This document shows, piece after piece, positions 1 to 8,531 of a stretch of DNA of 64,000 nt. How positions within the stretch are numbered: position 1 is the first letter of the stretch; the number at the start of each line of letters is the position of its first letter. Both the position numbers and the translations under genes were made by a program. Where the stretch lies: positions 1 to 64,000 of the forward strand of contig NZ_CYPU01000074.1 in assembly GCF_001458195.1 (NCBI RefSeq). Direction: 5' to 3'. The notes under the pieces are model-generated. The model saw nothing but the letters and a program-made list of their open reading frames with translations, ran no database searches and was not told the origin of the DNA. The stretch is from Ruegeria atlantica (lineage in GTDB: Bacteria > Pseudomonadota > Alphaproteobacteria > Rhodobacterales > Rhodobacteraceae).

Positions 1-1026
1 CAGGTTGTGCCGGTGCAAGCCGATGACAAGGGCAACATCGACCTGAATGACTTCCGCGCCAAGGCGGAAAGGCATTCGGACCATCTGGCCGCCTGCATGA
101 TCACCTACCCCTCGACCCATGGCGTGTTCGAGACCACCGTTCAGGAGGTCTGCCAGATCACCCATGACCACGGCGGTCAGGTCTATATCGACGGCGCCAA
201 CATGAACGCTATGGTCGGCCTGTCGCGTCCGGGTGACATTGGCGGTGACGTCAGCCACCTGAACCTGCACAAGACCTTCTGCATCCCGCATGGCGGCGGC
301 GGCCCCGGCATGGGCCCGATCGGCGTCAAGGCGCATCTAGAGGAACACCTGCCCGGTCACCCGGAATACGGCACCGCCGTGGGCCCGGTCTCGGCCGCGC
401 CATTTGGCTCTCCGTCCATTCTGCCGGTCAGCTGGGCCTATGTGCTGCTGATGGGCGGCGCCGGTCTGACGCAGGCCACGAAAGTGGCAATCCTGAACGC
501 CAACTACATCGCGGCACGCCTGCAGGATGCCTATCCGATCCTCTACACCTCGGACACGGGCCGTGTGGCGCATGAATGCATCCTCGACACCCGACCCTTG
601 GACGAGGCGGCACAGGTCAGCGTCGACGACATCGCCAAGCGTCTGGTCGATTCCGGCTTCCACGCGCCCACCATGTCCTGGCCGGTGGCCGGTACCCTGA
701 TGGTCGAGCCCACGGAATCTGAACCCAAGGACGAGCTGGACCGCTTCTGCGACGCCATGCTGTCCATCCGGGCCGAAGCGCAGGACATCATCGACGGCAA
801 GATCGACGCGGAGAACAACCCGCTGAAAAACGCCCCCCACACGGTGCGCGATCTGGTCGGCGACTGGGACAGGCCCTACAGCCGCGAACAGGCCTGCTTC
901 CCCCCAGGCTCCATGGGCGTCGACAAATACTGGTCCCCCGTAAACCGCGTCGACAACGCATATGGCGACAGAAACCTAATCTGCACATGCCCCCCAATGG
1001 ACGCTTACGAAGAAGCCGCAGAGTAA
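1..1026 (+). CDS. gcvP: glycine dehydrogenase (decarboxylating), P-protein, C-terminal part
   Basis: This is the 3' part of the PLP-dependent P-protein of the glycine cleavage system, which decarboxylates glycine and passes the aminomethyl group to the lipoyl H-protein. The reading frame is open at base 1, so the gene starts upstream; 341 residues are present of a family length near 950. The motif [19 protein letters not shown] carries the PLP lysine at about fragment residue 91, and the C-terminal [13 protein letters not shown] block is typical of the family. A strong hairpin with a T run follows the stop, so this looks like the last gene of a gcv operon. The identification is secure; only the N-terminus is missing. 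Confidence 0.97.
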   Translation, partial: QVVPVQADDKGNIDLNDFRAKAERHSDHLAACMITYPSTHGVFETTVQEVCQITHDHGGQVYIDGANMNAMVGLSRPGDIGGDVSHLNLHKTFCIPHGGGGPGMGPIGVKAHLEEHLPGHPEYGTAVGPVSAAPFGSPSILPVSWAYVLLMGGAGLTQATKVAILNANYIAARLQDAYPILYTSDTGRVAHECILDTRPLDEAAQVSVDDIAKRLVDSGFHAPTMSWPVAGTLMVEPTESEPKDELDRFCDAMLSIRAEAQDIIDGKIDAENNPLKNAPHTVRDLVGDWDRPYSREQACFPPGSMGVDKYWSPVNRVDNAYGDRNLICTCPPMDAYEEAAE

Positions 1027-1030
1027 AATC

Positions 1031-1060
1031 AAAGCCCCCGTTGAAAAGCGGGGGTTTTTC
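1031..1060 (+). terminator. intrinsic terminator of gcvP
   Basis: A perfect 6-bp GC stem (CCCCCG/CGGGGG) with an 8-base loop is followed by TTTTTC, and flanking A and T residues extend the stem. It begins 5 bases after the gcvP stop codon and ends just before the convergent peroxidase gene. Confidence 0.9.
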
Positions 1061-2344
1061 TTAGGGTGCGAAGTCAACGGGTACGCCAAAGGGTGGCGTG
1101 TCCACGCTGGCCCCGGTCAGGGCGTGCAGAAACGAGACAAGGCTGCTGATTTCCGTTTGTGATAGTTTCACCGGAGCGATGTCGATCTTACTGCGCACGC
1201 GCTGCATCTCAAACTGGTCTTGCCAAACAACAAAATCTGCCTTTTGCAGCCATGGTACACTGGGTAATTGCGCCATTTCGGGTGCCCAGTTTGCGAAACT
1301 GGCCAAAGGGTCCAGGTGATGGCGGATCATGCTTTCAAGGTCAGGAAAGGCGCCGTTATGGCCGTAGGGTGCGGTCAAGGCAACGTTGCGCAGCATCGGA
1401 GTACGGAAGCGATAGGCATCCTCAAGCCGGTCACTTTCGCCCATCCGGCCCACGTCGCGAACATGGGGATCCCACTGCCGGGTACGGCCGGGACCAAATG
1501 GGGGTAGGGCCAAAGCGTGGAATTTCTGATCGGACATAAGCGGGCCAGAATGGCAGTCAGAGCATTGTGCTTTTTCGTAGAACAGGTTCATTCCGTTCTG
1601 TTGAGCCGGCGACAGGGCATTTGTGTCCCCGGCCAGATACCGATCAAATGAGCTGTCGGTGCTGCGCCATTCGGTGGCCATGAACGCTGCCAGCGCGTTG
1701 ACGATTTGTGTGATCGAGATGTCTTCGGTCGTCTCGACCTCTTCAAACGCGGCGACCATTGCCGGGCCATAGCGCGGATCGGTGCGGACGCGTTTTGCCA
1801 AAATCGGCCAACCCTTGTCGATGCGATCATGGACCGCGCCCGTGACCTGGTTTTCGGCGACATTCCCGGCCATTTCGAATTGCGAGGTCAGTGGAAACAG
1901 CGCTTGCGCGGCCAGCAGCGAATTCAGACCGTCAGGCAACCATTCCTGCGCGGGTGAGTTGAACCCGTTGCCATACACGTCTGAAATACTCAGGCGGCCA
2001 TCGTGGAATACCGTATGAATGTCTTTTGCCCCAAGGTTCCATAGACCCGGCGAATTGCGCGGAATACGTTTGCGGATTTTTTCCGCTCCGGTTCCAGGGG
2101 TTCGGTCTGGGCCGAGCCCATGACCACCCTCGCCAATACCCAGCGATAACCCGTCGGACGTGCCGAAATCCGGGTGATGGCAATGGGCGCAGGTGATGTT
2201 CTGATTGCCGGACAGGATCGGATCGTAAAACAGTTGATGACCGATGGCGGCCTGTTCCATATCAAAGGCGATGAAGTCATTATCCGTCAGCGGGCGCGGC
2301 AATTCCTGCGCCGCCGCCGCACCGACGAAAAGGAAAACAGCCCC
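1061..2344 (-). CDS. di-haem cytochrome c peroxidase / MauG-family protein (start unresolved)
   Basis: Periplasmic di-haem protein. Two c-type haem motifs, CAHCH and CSDCH, lie in the N- and C-terminal halves, the arrangement of bacterial cytochrome c peroxidases and MauG-like enzymes that reduce H2O2 or use it to modify substrates. A short hydrophobic stretch ending GAAAAQE looks like the end of a signal peptide. The start is a problem: the only well-placed ATG (2346-2344) is one base out of frame, and inserting one G in the following G run would give a start and a signal peptide. The frame stays open upstream to 2845, but that part is antisense to the Sel1 gene and reads as non-coding. Either an unusual start, a frameshift in the signal sequence or a sequencing error is possible. 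The substrate is unknown. Confidence 0.8.
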   Translation of the reverse strand, partial: GAVFLFVGAAAAQELPRPLTDNDFIAFDMEQAAIGHQLFYDPILSGNQNITCAHCHHPDFGTSDGLSLGIGEGGHGLGPDRTPGTGAEKIRKRIPRNSPGLWNLGAKDIHTVFHDGRLSISDVYGNGFNSPAQEWLPDGLNSLLAAQALFPLTSQFEMAGNVAENQVTGAVHDRIDKGWPILAKRVRTDPRYGPAMVAAFEEVETTEDISITQIVNALAAFMATEWRSTDSSFDRYLAGDTNALSPAQQNGMNLFYEKAQCSDCHSGPLMSDQKFHALALPPFGPGRTRQWDPHVRDVGRMGESDRLEDAYRFRTPMLRNVALTAPYGHNGAFPDLESMIRHHLDPLASFANWAPEMAQLPSVPWLQKADFVVWQDQFEMQRVRSKIDIAPVKLSQTEISSLVSFLHALTGASVDTPPFGVPVDFAP

Positions 2345-2815
2345 ATGCGCCAGTTTGTATTTGCCCTTTGCTGTCTTGCGACCCCGGCGCTGGCCGAACT
2401 GGAGCAGGCCCGCGATATGATGGAGGCAGGAGAATTCGAGGCCGCGCGCGAGGAGCTTTGGCCTGCCGCACGTTCTGGCAACGCCGAGGCCGAGGAGCTC
2501 ATCGGTGTTATGTACGGCCTTGGATTGGGTGTCGAACAGGACTATGAGCGGGCTTTTGAATGGTATCTGCGCGCCTCGATGAAGGGGCATCCGGGGGCCC
2601 AATCCGGCGTTGGCTGGTACTATGAGTTGGGCCTTGGCATGCCCGCGCCTGATTTGGTGCGGGCTTACATGTGGTACACGCTCAGCGCCATTGGCGGCGA
2701 TCCCGACGCGGCGATCAGCCTTGAGGAAGTGGTCAAGAAAATGTCGCCGGAGCAGATCGAAAAAGCGCATGTTCTGGTCAACGACTACAAAGGGTGGATG
2801 TACCCGTTTCGGTGA
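2345..2815 (+). CDS. secreted Sel1-like repeat protein
   Basis: A 156-residue protein with a signal peptide (MRQFVFALCCLATPALAE) followed by about three Sel1-like repeats, seen as A..L.G.MY..GLGV..D...A..WY..A and repeated variants. Such repeats form helical solenoids that usually mediate protein contacts in the periplasm. ATG 2345 was chosen because AAAAGGAAA lies just upstream and the signal peptide begins there. The ATG sits in a CATG that also gives an ATG on the other strand, so this gene and the peroxidase are divergent with abutting or overlapping 5' ends. No specific function can be assigned. Confidence 0.8.
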   Translation: MRQFVFALCCLATPALAELEQARDMMEAGEFEAAREELWPAARSGNAEAEELIGVMYGLGLGVEQDYERAFEWYLRASMKGHPGAQSGVGWYYELGLGMPAPDLVRAYMWYTLSAIGGDPDAAISLEEVVKKMSPEQIEKAHVLVNDYKGWMYPFR

Positions 2816-2817
2816 AA

Positions 2818-2841
2818 GGGCCGGGCCATAAGGCCCGACCC
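2818..2841. terminator. hairpin between convergent Sel1 and dctP genes
   Basis: Two 10-base GC-rich arms (GGGCCGGGCC and GGCCCGACCC) around an ATAA loop pair with a single weak position. There is no long T run on either strand, so termination is plausible but not certain. It lies 2 bases after the Sel1 stop and 8 bases from the dctP stop. Confidence 0.6.
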
Positions 2842-2849
2842 ACAATCGA

Positions 2850-3911
2850 TTAATTCAGGTCTGCATCGCGCGACGCATTGATCTCGCCTTCGGCGATGGA
2901 CACGGCCTCGGTCAGCGCGGCAAAGATCTCATCCCCACGGGCCACGTTGGACTGGAACCACTCGTAAACCGGTGTTGCTGCGTCTTTGAACGCGGCTTTC
3001 TGTTCAGGTGTAGGAACGTACAGATCACCACCACCTGCGACGAAATCTTCATAGGCCTGGATCGATTTGCGTTTGGGCGATGCAAAAGTCGCTTGCTGCA
3101 GGGCATAGAACCCATCGACCACAACACGGCGCAGTTCTTCGGGCATCTCCTGGAACTTGGCGTTATTCATCCACCACAGTGCACCCATGTAGGCGTGGCC
3201 GTCCAGCGTGACGTATTGCAGACCGGCATCCGGGAACTTCATACCCATGATGTCGGTGATGCCGTTCTTGGAGCCTTCGACTACACCAGTCTGGAAGCTG
3301 GTGAACAGTTCCGGCCACGGGATCGGAGTAGGTGACGCGCCCAGAGCCTTGACGAGCTCCTGTGGCAGGTCGGCGACCACGGTGCGGATTTTCAGGCCTT
3401 CCATGTCGGCAGGTTCTGCGATCCGGCGTTGCGTGTTCGCGAAGTTCCGCCAGCCACCGGTATTGCCGATGGTCATCAGGCGGATCGCACCACCGGAATC
3501 CTCCAGCGCCATCTCGCGCATCGTGCGGGTGAAGTCACCGGACAGAACACGCTCGGCTACGCGATCATCCGCCATCAGGTAGGGCAGGTCGAGAACCTGC
3601 ACATATGGGAAGATGCCCGACGCGCCACCAGAGGTGGAGATGTAGATGTCGATTGTGCCATCAGCCACACCCTGCAAGCATTCGGCGCCATTCGAACAGA
3701 GTTGCGTACCAATGAACAGCTCCACCTCGATCGCGCCGTTTGAGGCCGCTTCGACATAGTTCTTGAAGACGATCAGACCGTCATAGTCCTCGTCGTTTTC
3801 GTTTGAGTTTGCTGTCGCGCGAAGCGTGTAATCTGCTGCCGTGGCCGCGATGGCCGATGCGGCAACCAGCGACGTCGCTAAGGCTGCTGTTTTGATAAAT
3901 CTTCCGAGCAT
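2850..3911 (-). CDS. dctP: TRAP transporter substrate-binding protein (DctP family)
   Basis: Periplasmic solute receptor of a TRAP uptake system, 353 residues, with a clear signal peptide ending ATAAD. The central GLKIRTV motif carries the arginine that in DctP proteins usually binds the acidic group of the ligand. The segment PWPELFTSFQTGVVEG is the family hallmark. GGGAGG sits just upstream of the ATG. It is the last gene of a six-gene minus-strand run that starts at 8425. TRAP receptors normally bind carboxylates. Because the co-transcribed enzymes look like a sulfonate monooxygenase system, the ligand here is inferred to be an organosulfonate such as sulfoquinovose. Family assignment is firm; the ligand is not. 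Confidence 0.93.
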   Translation of the reverse strand: MLGRFIKTAALATSLVAASAIAATAADYTLRATANSNENDEDYDGLIVFKNYVEAASNGAIEVELFIGTQLCSNGAECLQGVADGTIDIYISTSGGASGIFPYVQVLDLPYLMADDRVAERVLSGDFTRTMREMALEDSGGAIRLMTIGNTGGWRNFANTQRRIAEPADMEGLKIRTVVADLPQELVKALGASPTPIPWPELFTSFQTGVVEGSKNGITDIMGMKFPDAGLQYVTLDGHAYMGALWWMNNAKFQEMPEELRRVVVDGFYALQQATFASPKRKSIQAYEDFVAGGGDLYVPTPEQKAAFKDAATPVYEWFQSNVARGDEIFAALTEAVSIAEGEINASRDADLN

Positions 3912-3935
3912 GCGTTTCCTCCCTGTGATACTCAG

Positions 3936-5225
3936 TCAGTTTGCAAATCCCGTTATGCGCGGGATCGTCATGGATAGTGCGGGGATATAGGTGATCAAAA
4001 AGATCACTATGATTTCGACAGCCAGAAACGGCAGGATCGCCTTGGCGATTGTCTCGACCTTTTCGCGCGACACGGCGGCGGCCACGAACAGGACCAGCCC
4101 CATGGGCGGCGTGGCCAGACCAACGGTCAGGTTGACGCTCATGATGATGGCAAAGTGGATTGGATCGACGCCCAGGCTGGTGAAGATCGGCGCAAGGATC
4201 GGGCCAAGGATGATGATCGCGGGACCTGCGTCCAGGAACATGCCAACGACAAACAGCAGCAGGTTAATCAGGAACAGCAGGATCAGCGGGTTTTCTGACA
4301 GGCTGAGGATCAACTCGGCCAGTTGTTCGGGCGCATGGCTGAGACTGACCACGGTTTTGAAGGCCATCGCCGCGCCGACCAGCAACAAAACGACGGCCGA
4401 GGTCAGACCCGCATTGCTGAGAATTTCAGGCACCTCTTTCAGCGTCAGCGTGCGCAGGACAAAAAAGCCGATGAGGAACGCATAGCCGACGGCGACCGCC
4501 GCGGCCTCGGTTGGCGTGAAGATACCACCCAGAATACCGCCCAGAATGATGACAGGCGTCAGCAGTGGGAAGAACGCTTTGAGGCTGGCCTGTCGGCGCT
4601 CGCCCCACGTGTATTTCCGGCTGGCGACGGGAAAGTCGTACTTGTCAGCCATAACCTTGATCATCAGCATCAGGCCGACGCCGACCATCACGCCGGGCAC
4701 GATGCCGGCCAGAAACAGAGCGGCAACGCTTTCACCCATGACATAGGCATAGATGATCATAATACCCGAGGGCGGGATGATCGGGCCGATCACCGAACTG
4801 GCCGCCGTGATCGCGGCGGCGAACTTGCGGGTATAGCCCTGTTTTTCCATCGCTGGGATCAGCATTGAACCCAGCGCCGACGTATCGGCCACGGCTGAGC
4901 CTGACAGCCCGGCAAACAGGATCGAACTCAGCACATTTACATGCGCCAGACCGCCCCGAAAATGGCCCATCAGGGCTTGGCTGAACTCAACCAGACGGAT
5001 TGTGATGCCGCCGCGGTTCATCAACTCTCCGGCCAGCATGAAGAAGGGGATGGCCATCAGCGGAAAGCTGTCCATGCCGTTATAGACATTGCGATACAGC
5101 AGCGTGATGTCGGCCGTCTGACCGTTCAACCACAGAAGAATGCCTGGTGCAGCCAGCAATGCGAAAAAGACCGGCAGGCCGATCAGCAGAAACACCAGAA
5201 ATGTGGGCAGGAACCATATCAGCAT
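3936..5225 (-). CDS. dctM: TRAP transporter large permease (DctM)
   Basis: The 429-residue inner-membrane protein has about a dozen hydrophobic segments and the DctM signatures GLSGSAVADTSALGSMLIPAM and SSVIGPIIPPSG. It forms the Na+-driven translocation channel of the TRAP transporter. Its ATG follows directly on the dctQ TAG stop with no gap, indicating translational coupling, and dctP follows 24 bases downstream. The length is normal for the family. Confidence 0.96.
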   Translation of the reverse strand: MLIWFLPTFLVFLLIGLPVFFALLAAPGILLWLNGQTADITLLYRNVYNGMDSFPLMAIPFFMLAGELMNRGGITIRLVEFSQALMGHFRGGLAHVNVLSSILFAGLSGSAVADTSALGSMLIPAMEKQGYTRKFAAAITAASSVIGPIIPPSGIMIIYAYVMGESVAALFLAGIVPGVMVGVGLMLMIKVMADKYDFPVASRKYTWGERRQASLKAFFPLLTPVIILGGILGGIFTPTEAAAVAVGYAFLIGFFVLRTLTLKEVPEILSNAGLTSAVVLLLVGAAMAFKTVVSLSHAPEQLAELILSLSENPLILLFLINLLLFVVGMFLDAGPAIIILGPILAPIFTSLGVDPIHFAIIMSVNLTVGLATPPMGLVLFVAAAVSREKVETIAKAILPFLAVEIIVIFLITYIPALSMTIPRITGFAN

Positions 5226-5813
5226 CTATTCGGCCCCCACAGGTGCATCGGCAATGTCTGGCAGCAGATGACCGCCGCCCAACAGGGTCACGACGGCGCG
5301 CAAGATCAGCTCGATATTGACTGAAATCAGCAGGATGACCCCAACCAACAGTGAGGCCATCATCCAGCTGCGCGGAATGCGGTACCACTCGTCAAACCCA
5401 AAGGATGTTGGCAGATACAGCGCCGCTGTCGCGAATTTGCCGCCAAACCCGGTCACCTCGGACCAACCGATTTTGACGGCCACCAGCAAAACGGCCAGCG
5501 AAACCAGCAGCAGCAGGATGTTCAGGGTTTGCCCAATCCCACGCGGCAGCATCAGGGGCACCATGTCGATGGCGACAAACCCGCCGCGCCGAAATGCCGT
5601 GGGGGCCATCAGGCCGGTCATCCACAGCATGCAGAACCGAGCGGCCTCATCCGGCCAGGGCAGCGCGTTGCCCAAAACGTATCTGAAGAACACCTGTATC
5701 AGGATTGCGATTACCATCAGTGCAATCGCAACGACACCAACCGCGCGGCCCAATCGCAGCACGGCTTCATTTACAAACGCGATCGGCGCAAGCACCGACG
5801 TCAATCCGCCCAT
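5226..5813 (-). CDS. dctQ: TRAP transporter small permease (DctQ)
   Basis: The 195-residue membrane protein has four predicted membrane segments and the DctQ pattern QVFFRYVLGNALPWPDEAAR followed by RRGGFVAIDM. It pairs with the large permease DctM. GGGAGG lies 6 bases upstream of the ATG. The gap to the flavin reductase upstream is 52 bases, short enough for one transcript. DctQ and DctM are separate proteins here, not fused as in some TRAP systems. Confidence 0.94.
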   Translation of the reverse strand: MGGLTSVLAPIAFVNEAVLRLGRAVGVVAIALMVIAILIQVFFRYVLGNALPWPDEAARFCMLWMTGLMAPTAFRRGGFVAIDMVPLMLPRGIGQTLNILLLLVSLAVLLVAVKIGWSEVTGFGGKFATAALYLPTSFGFDEWYRIPRSWMMASLLVGVILLISVNIELILRAVVTLLGGGHLLPDIADAPVGAE

Positions 5814-5865
5814 GCGGATCCTCCCTTTTCAGCCGCGGGCTTTCACCGCGACAGTTATTCCGCGC

Positions 5866-6384
5866 TTACTGGTGCGCGAATTGGCCGAGCTTTCCGGCGT
5901 AGAAGGTCAATGCGTCTCCGTCCGCCATACTGGCACGCAGGACCTTTCCAATAACAATAACGTGGTCGCCGGCGTCGTGATAAGCGTGTTGCTCACATTC
6001 GAAACGGGCCAGACAATCGGGCAGCAGCGGGGTTCCGTTTTCACAGCGCTCGTGGTCGATGTCCTGAAGCGCAAACGCGTCTTTCGAGCATCCAAAGCAA
6101 AGCTCGGCCTGTTCTGCTGAAAGGACGTGAACACTGAAATGCCGTGCTTCTTGGAAATAACGGAACCGGCGCGAGTTGCGATCGCCTGCCCACATGACAA
6201 GTGGTGGGTCCAGCGAAAGGGACGAAAAACTGTTGGCGGTGATGCAGACCGGCCCGTCTGTGCTGTCGCAGGTGACAACAGTGACACCGGTGGCAAAACG
6301 ACCAAAAGCGTCGCGCAAGGTTCGGGTATCGTCCCTGTGGGGAACGAATGTGCGGGTCATGTCCTTTGAGATTGCATTCATCAT
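5866..6384 (-). CDS. smoA: flavin reductase domain protein, probable SmoA-type FMN reductase
   Basis: The 172-residue protein belongs to the flavin reductase-like family with an FMN-binding split barrel; RDAFGRFATGVTVVTC and ITANSFSSLSLDPPLV are diagnostic. It would supply reduced FMN to the co-transcribed SsuD-like monooxygenase. Its ATG overlaps the stop of the aldo/keto reductase in an ATGA, and GAGG is placed as the ribosome binding site. The symbol smoA is inferred from gene company (aldo/keto reductase plus SsuD-like enzyme), not from unique residues. It could serve another two-component monooxygenase with a different substrate. Confidence 0.75.
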   Translation of the reverse strand: MMNAISKDMTRTFVPHRDDTRTLRDAFGRFATGVTVVTCDSTDGPVCITANSFSSLSLDPPLVMWAGDRNSRRFRYFQEARHFSVHVLSAEQAELCFGCSKDAFALQDIDHERCENGTPLLPDCLARFECEQHAYHDAGDHVIVIGKVLRASMADGDALTFYAGKLGQFAHQ

Positions 6385-7271
6385 GGTACCTCATGCCCCA
6401 GTGCCGCCTCATACAGGCGGTACCAGCTTTCGCGATCCAAATTGACTTTCAGCGCGTCAGAGATGCGCTTGATCCGGTCCAGATTGTTGGTGCCCAAGAC
6501 CGGAAGAATGCCTGCAGGGTGGGCCAGCAAAAACGCCACCGCCACGGCGGCGCGATCCACGCTGAATTCCTCAGCGATTTCGTCCGCTACAACCCCGACC
6601 GGAGGGTTTCCAGCCATCAGCAACCCGCCACCCAAGGGTGACCACGCCATCACCGGCTGGCCATGCTGCTGATGAAACGCCAGATCACCGTTGGTGAAGG
6701 GGCCGATTTCGCCCAGAGAAATCTCGATCTGGTTGGTCACCAATTGGGTTTTCATCGCCGATTGGAGCAGGCTCCAGTCCCAAGGGCGGAAATTGGACAC
6801 GCCAACCGCGCCGACCTTGCCGCTGGCGACAACTTCGTCCAGCGCAGCACCGGTTTCGTGGTGGTCCATAAATGGATCCGGGCGGTGAATCAGCAGCAGG
6901 TCGATATGATCGATGGCCATTTCGGACAGCGATGTGTCAACCGATTTAAGTATATGCGCGCGCGACGTGTCATAGTATTTGCAGTTGGCGTCCGCATACC
7001 GACCCATCGGCGCGACGATGTCACATTTGGTGACGATTTCCATCTGCTGACGCAGGCCCGGTTTTGCGCGCAAGGCGTTGCCGAGGACAGCCTCGGCCGC
7101 GTAGCCGCCATAGATATCGGCCTGATCGAAGGTGGTGATGCCCTGATCCAGACACGCCTGTATCTTGGCTTCGACATGACCCGTCGAAGTGTCGTCGTCG
7201 TCGCCCAGCCGCCACATGCCGTACACAATGCGGCTCATGTCCAGCGAGTCAGATAGTTTCACACGTTGCAT
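6381..7271 (-). CDS. smoB: aldo/keto reductase, probable 6-oxo-glucose reductase (SmoB type)
   Basis: The 296-residue NAD(P)H-dependent TIM-barrel reductase has a complete catalytic tetrad: Asp49 and Tyr54 (FDQADIYGGY), Lys82 (TKCD) and His129 (LLIHRPDP). By overall sequence it is of the YdhF type. Its ATG shares one base with the stop of the upstream monooxygenase (TAATG), and its stop overlaps the flavin reductase start, so the three are tightly coupled. In the sulfo-SMO pathway SmoB reduces the 6-oxo-glucose left after sulfite release to glucose. That role is inferred from context; the enzyme class is certain. Confidence 0.75.
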   Translation of the reverse strand: MQRVKLSDSLDMSRIVYGMWRLGDDDDTSTGHVEAKIQACLDQGITTFDQADIYGGYAAEAVLGNALRAKPGLRQQMEIVTKCDIVAPMGRYADANCKYYDTSRAHILKSVDTSLSEMAIDHIDLLLIHRPDPFMDHHETGAALDEVVASGKVGAVGVSNFRPWDWSLLQSAMKTQLVTNQIEISLGEIGPFTNGDLAFHQQHGQPVMAWSPLGGGLLMAGNPPVGVVADEIAEEFSVDRAAVAVAFLLAHPAGILPVLGTNNLDRIKRISDALKVNLDRESWYRLYEAALGHEVP

Positions 7272-8425
7272 TAGCGACGAACTCCGTTGCCCAGCGGTGT
7301 GGCCGGGGTATTTGCAGGGACCCTTCCGTAGGCTTCGGGAAGGGAACAGGTTTTCAGATTAGGCATAACACGGCTGCCAAAATGGCGAGCTTCGTCCATG
7401 TGCGGGTATCCCGAGAAGATGAAGGCGCGGATGCCCATCTTTTGATATTCCTCGATCTTGGACATGACCTGATCGGTCGACCCGACCAGTGCTGCACCGC
7501 ACCCAGACCGCGCGCGGCCAACGCCGGTCCAAAGGCCGGGTTCGACATAGCCATACTCATCAGCCAGATCGCGGTTCTTGGCCTGATGCGCGACGCCCAG
7601 TGATGTCGAATCCAAAGCACGCTCACGGATGGCGCGACCGTATTCGTCATCTAGTTTCGAGACGATGTAGTCGGCGTATTCCTGCGCTTCGGCCTCAGTA
7701 TCGCGGACGATCATGTGGACACGCAGGCCGTAATCCAGTGTGCGGTTGTAGTTCTCGGCAACCGCATGGACGGCTTTCATCCGTTCGGCCAGTTGATCCT
7801 TGGTCTCGGGCCACATCAGGTAGACGTCGCAATGCTCGCCACACAGATCCAGAGCGGATGGGGAATAACCACCAAAATACAGCAGTGGGCCGCCGGTCTG
7901 ATATGGCTTCGCCGGATCGGTCGTCAGCCCTGAGAAGTTATACACTTCGCCCGCATGATTGATCTCATCCTGCGTCCATGCCTGTTTCAGTATCTCCACC
8001 ACTTCGCGCGAGCGCTGATAGCGATAGGCGCTGTCGGCTTTCTCACCCGGGAAATCGGATGAGATTATGTTGACAGTCAAACGCCCCTGCAGCATGTGAT
8101 CCAGTGTTGCGATGGTGCGGGCCAGCATGATGGGCTGCATCTCGCCGCAGCGCACAGCGGCCAGCAAGTTGATCTTTTCGGTGATCGGCGCGCAGCCTGC
8201 CACAAAGCTAAGCGTGTCTTGCCCCACCTGATAAGATGACGGGCACAGGATGTTTCTAAACCCTTGCGCCTCGGCCTCTTTCACGATGCCTGAACAGTGA
8301 TCCCAGCTGGATCGCAGGTCACCATCGGGAATTCCAAGAAACTGGTAATCGTCCGAACACAGCGCCGCGAACCATGAAACCTCGGCCGCATCCAGATTGG
8401 GTGAGGTGATGGGGACGATGGTCAT
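7271..8425 (-). CDS. smoC: SsuD-like FMNH2-dependent monooxygenase, probable sulfoquinovose monooxygenase
   Basis: A 384-residue bacterial luciferase-like monooxygenase close to alkanesulfonate monooxygenase SsuD; RLHVIVRDTEAEA-like, LWTGVGRARSG and FIFSGYPHMDEA-like segments near the C-terminus support this. SsuD-type enzymes use reduced flavin and O2 to split the C-S bond and release sulfite. ATG 8425 was chosen over an upstream in-frame start because GGAG precedes it and the homologous region starts there. It is the first gene of the minus-strand operon and faces the GntR regulator across a 106-base intergenic region. Together with the aldo/keto reductase and flavin reductase it matches the SmoC-SmoB-SmoA set for sulfoquinovose. 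Another alkanesulfonate remains possible. Confidence 0.75.
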   Translation of the reverse strand: MTIVPITSPNLDAAEVSWFAALCSDDYQFLGIPDGDLRSSWDHCSGIVKEAEAQGFRNILCPSSYQVGQDTLSFVAGCAPITEKINLLAAVRCGEMQPIMLARTIATLDHMLQGRLTVNIISSDFPGEKADSAYRYQRSREVVEILKQAWTQDEINHAGEVYNFSGLTTDPAKPYQTGGPLLYFGGYSPSALDLCGEHCDVYLMWPETKDQLAERMKAVHAVAENYNRTLDYGLRVHMIVRDTEAEAQEYADYIVSKLDDEYGRAIRERALDSTSLGVAHQAKNRDLADEYGYVEPGLWTGVGRARSGCGAALVGSTDQVMSKIEEYQKMGIRAFIFSGYPHMDEARHFGSRVMPNLKTCSLPEAYGRVPANTPATPLGNGVRR

Positions 8426-8465
8426 CTGATTCGTTCTCCGCAGGACTGTGACTTTCCTCTTGCGT

Positions 8466-8501
8466 ATCAATCACATTGATGTAGATCAATGGTGTATCAA
8501 T
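8466..8501. promoter_or_regulatory. four-half-site operator between smoC-like gene and gntR
   Basis: Four copies of a six-base element lie at 8466 (ATCAAT), 8475 (ATTGAT), 8485 (ATCAAT) and 8496 (ATCAAT). Neighbouring copies form perfect inverted repeats with 3- and 4-base spacers (8466-8480 and 8475-8490). The site lies upstream of both the divergent operon (start 8425) and the GntR gene (start 8532), which is where an autoregulatory GntR operator is expected. Confidence 0.6.
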
Positions 8502-8531
8502 TTTTCCTGCGACCGAGTGAAGCGCCAAAAG

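Noticed and set aside
337-840. Long antisense readings inside gcvP and similar shadows in hutI, rnr, dctM and others
   Set aside because: They follow from high GC at third codon positions, have no ribosome sites and show no recognisable domains.
1061-2845. Full-length 594-residue reading on the minus strand including an N-terminal 165-residue extension
   Set aside because: The extension is antisense to the Sel1 gene, which has a ribosome site and signal peptide; the peroxidase homology begins only after about 2344.
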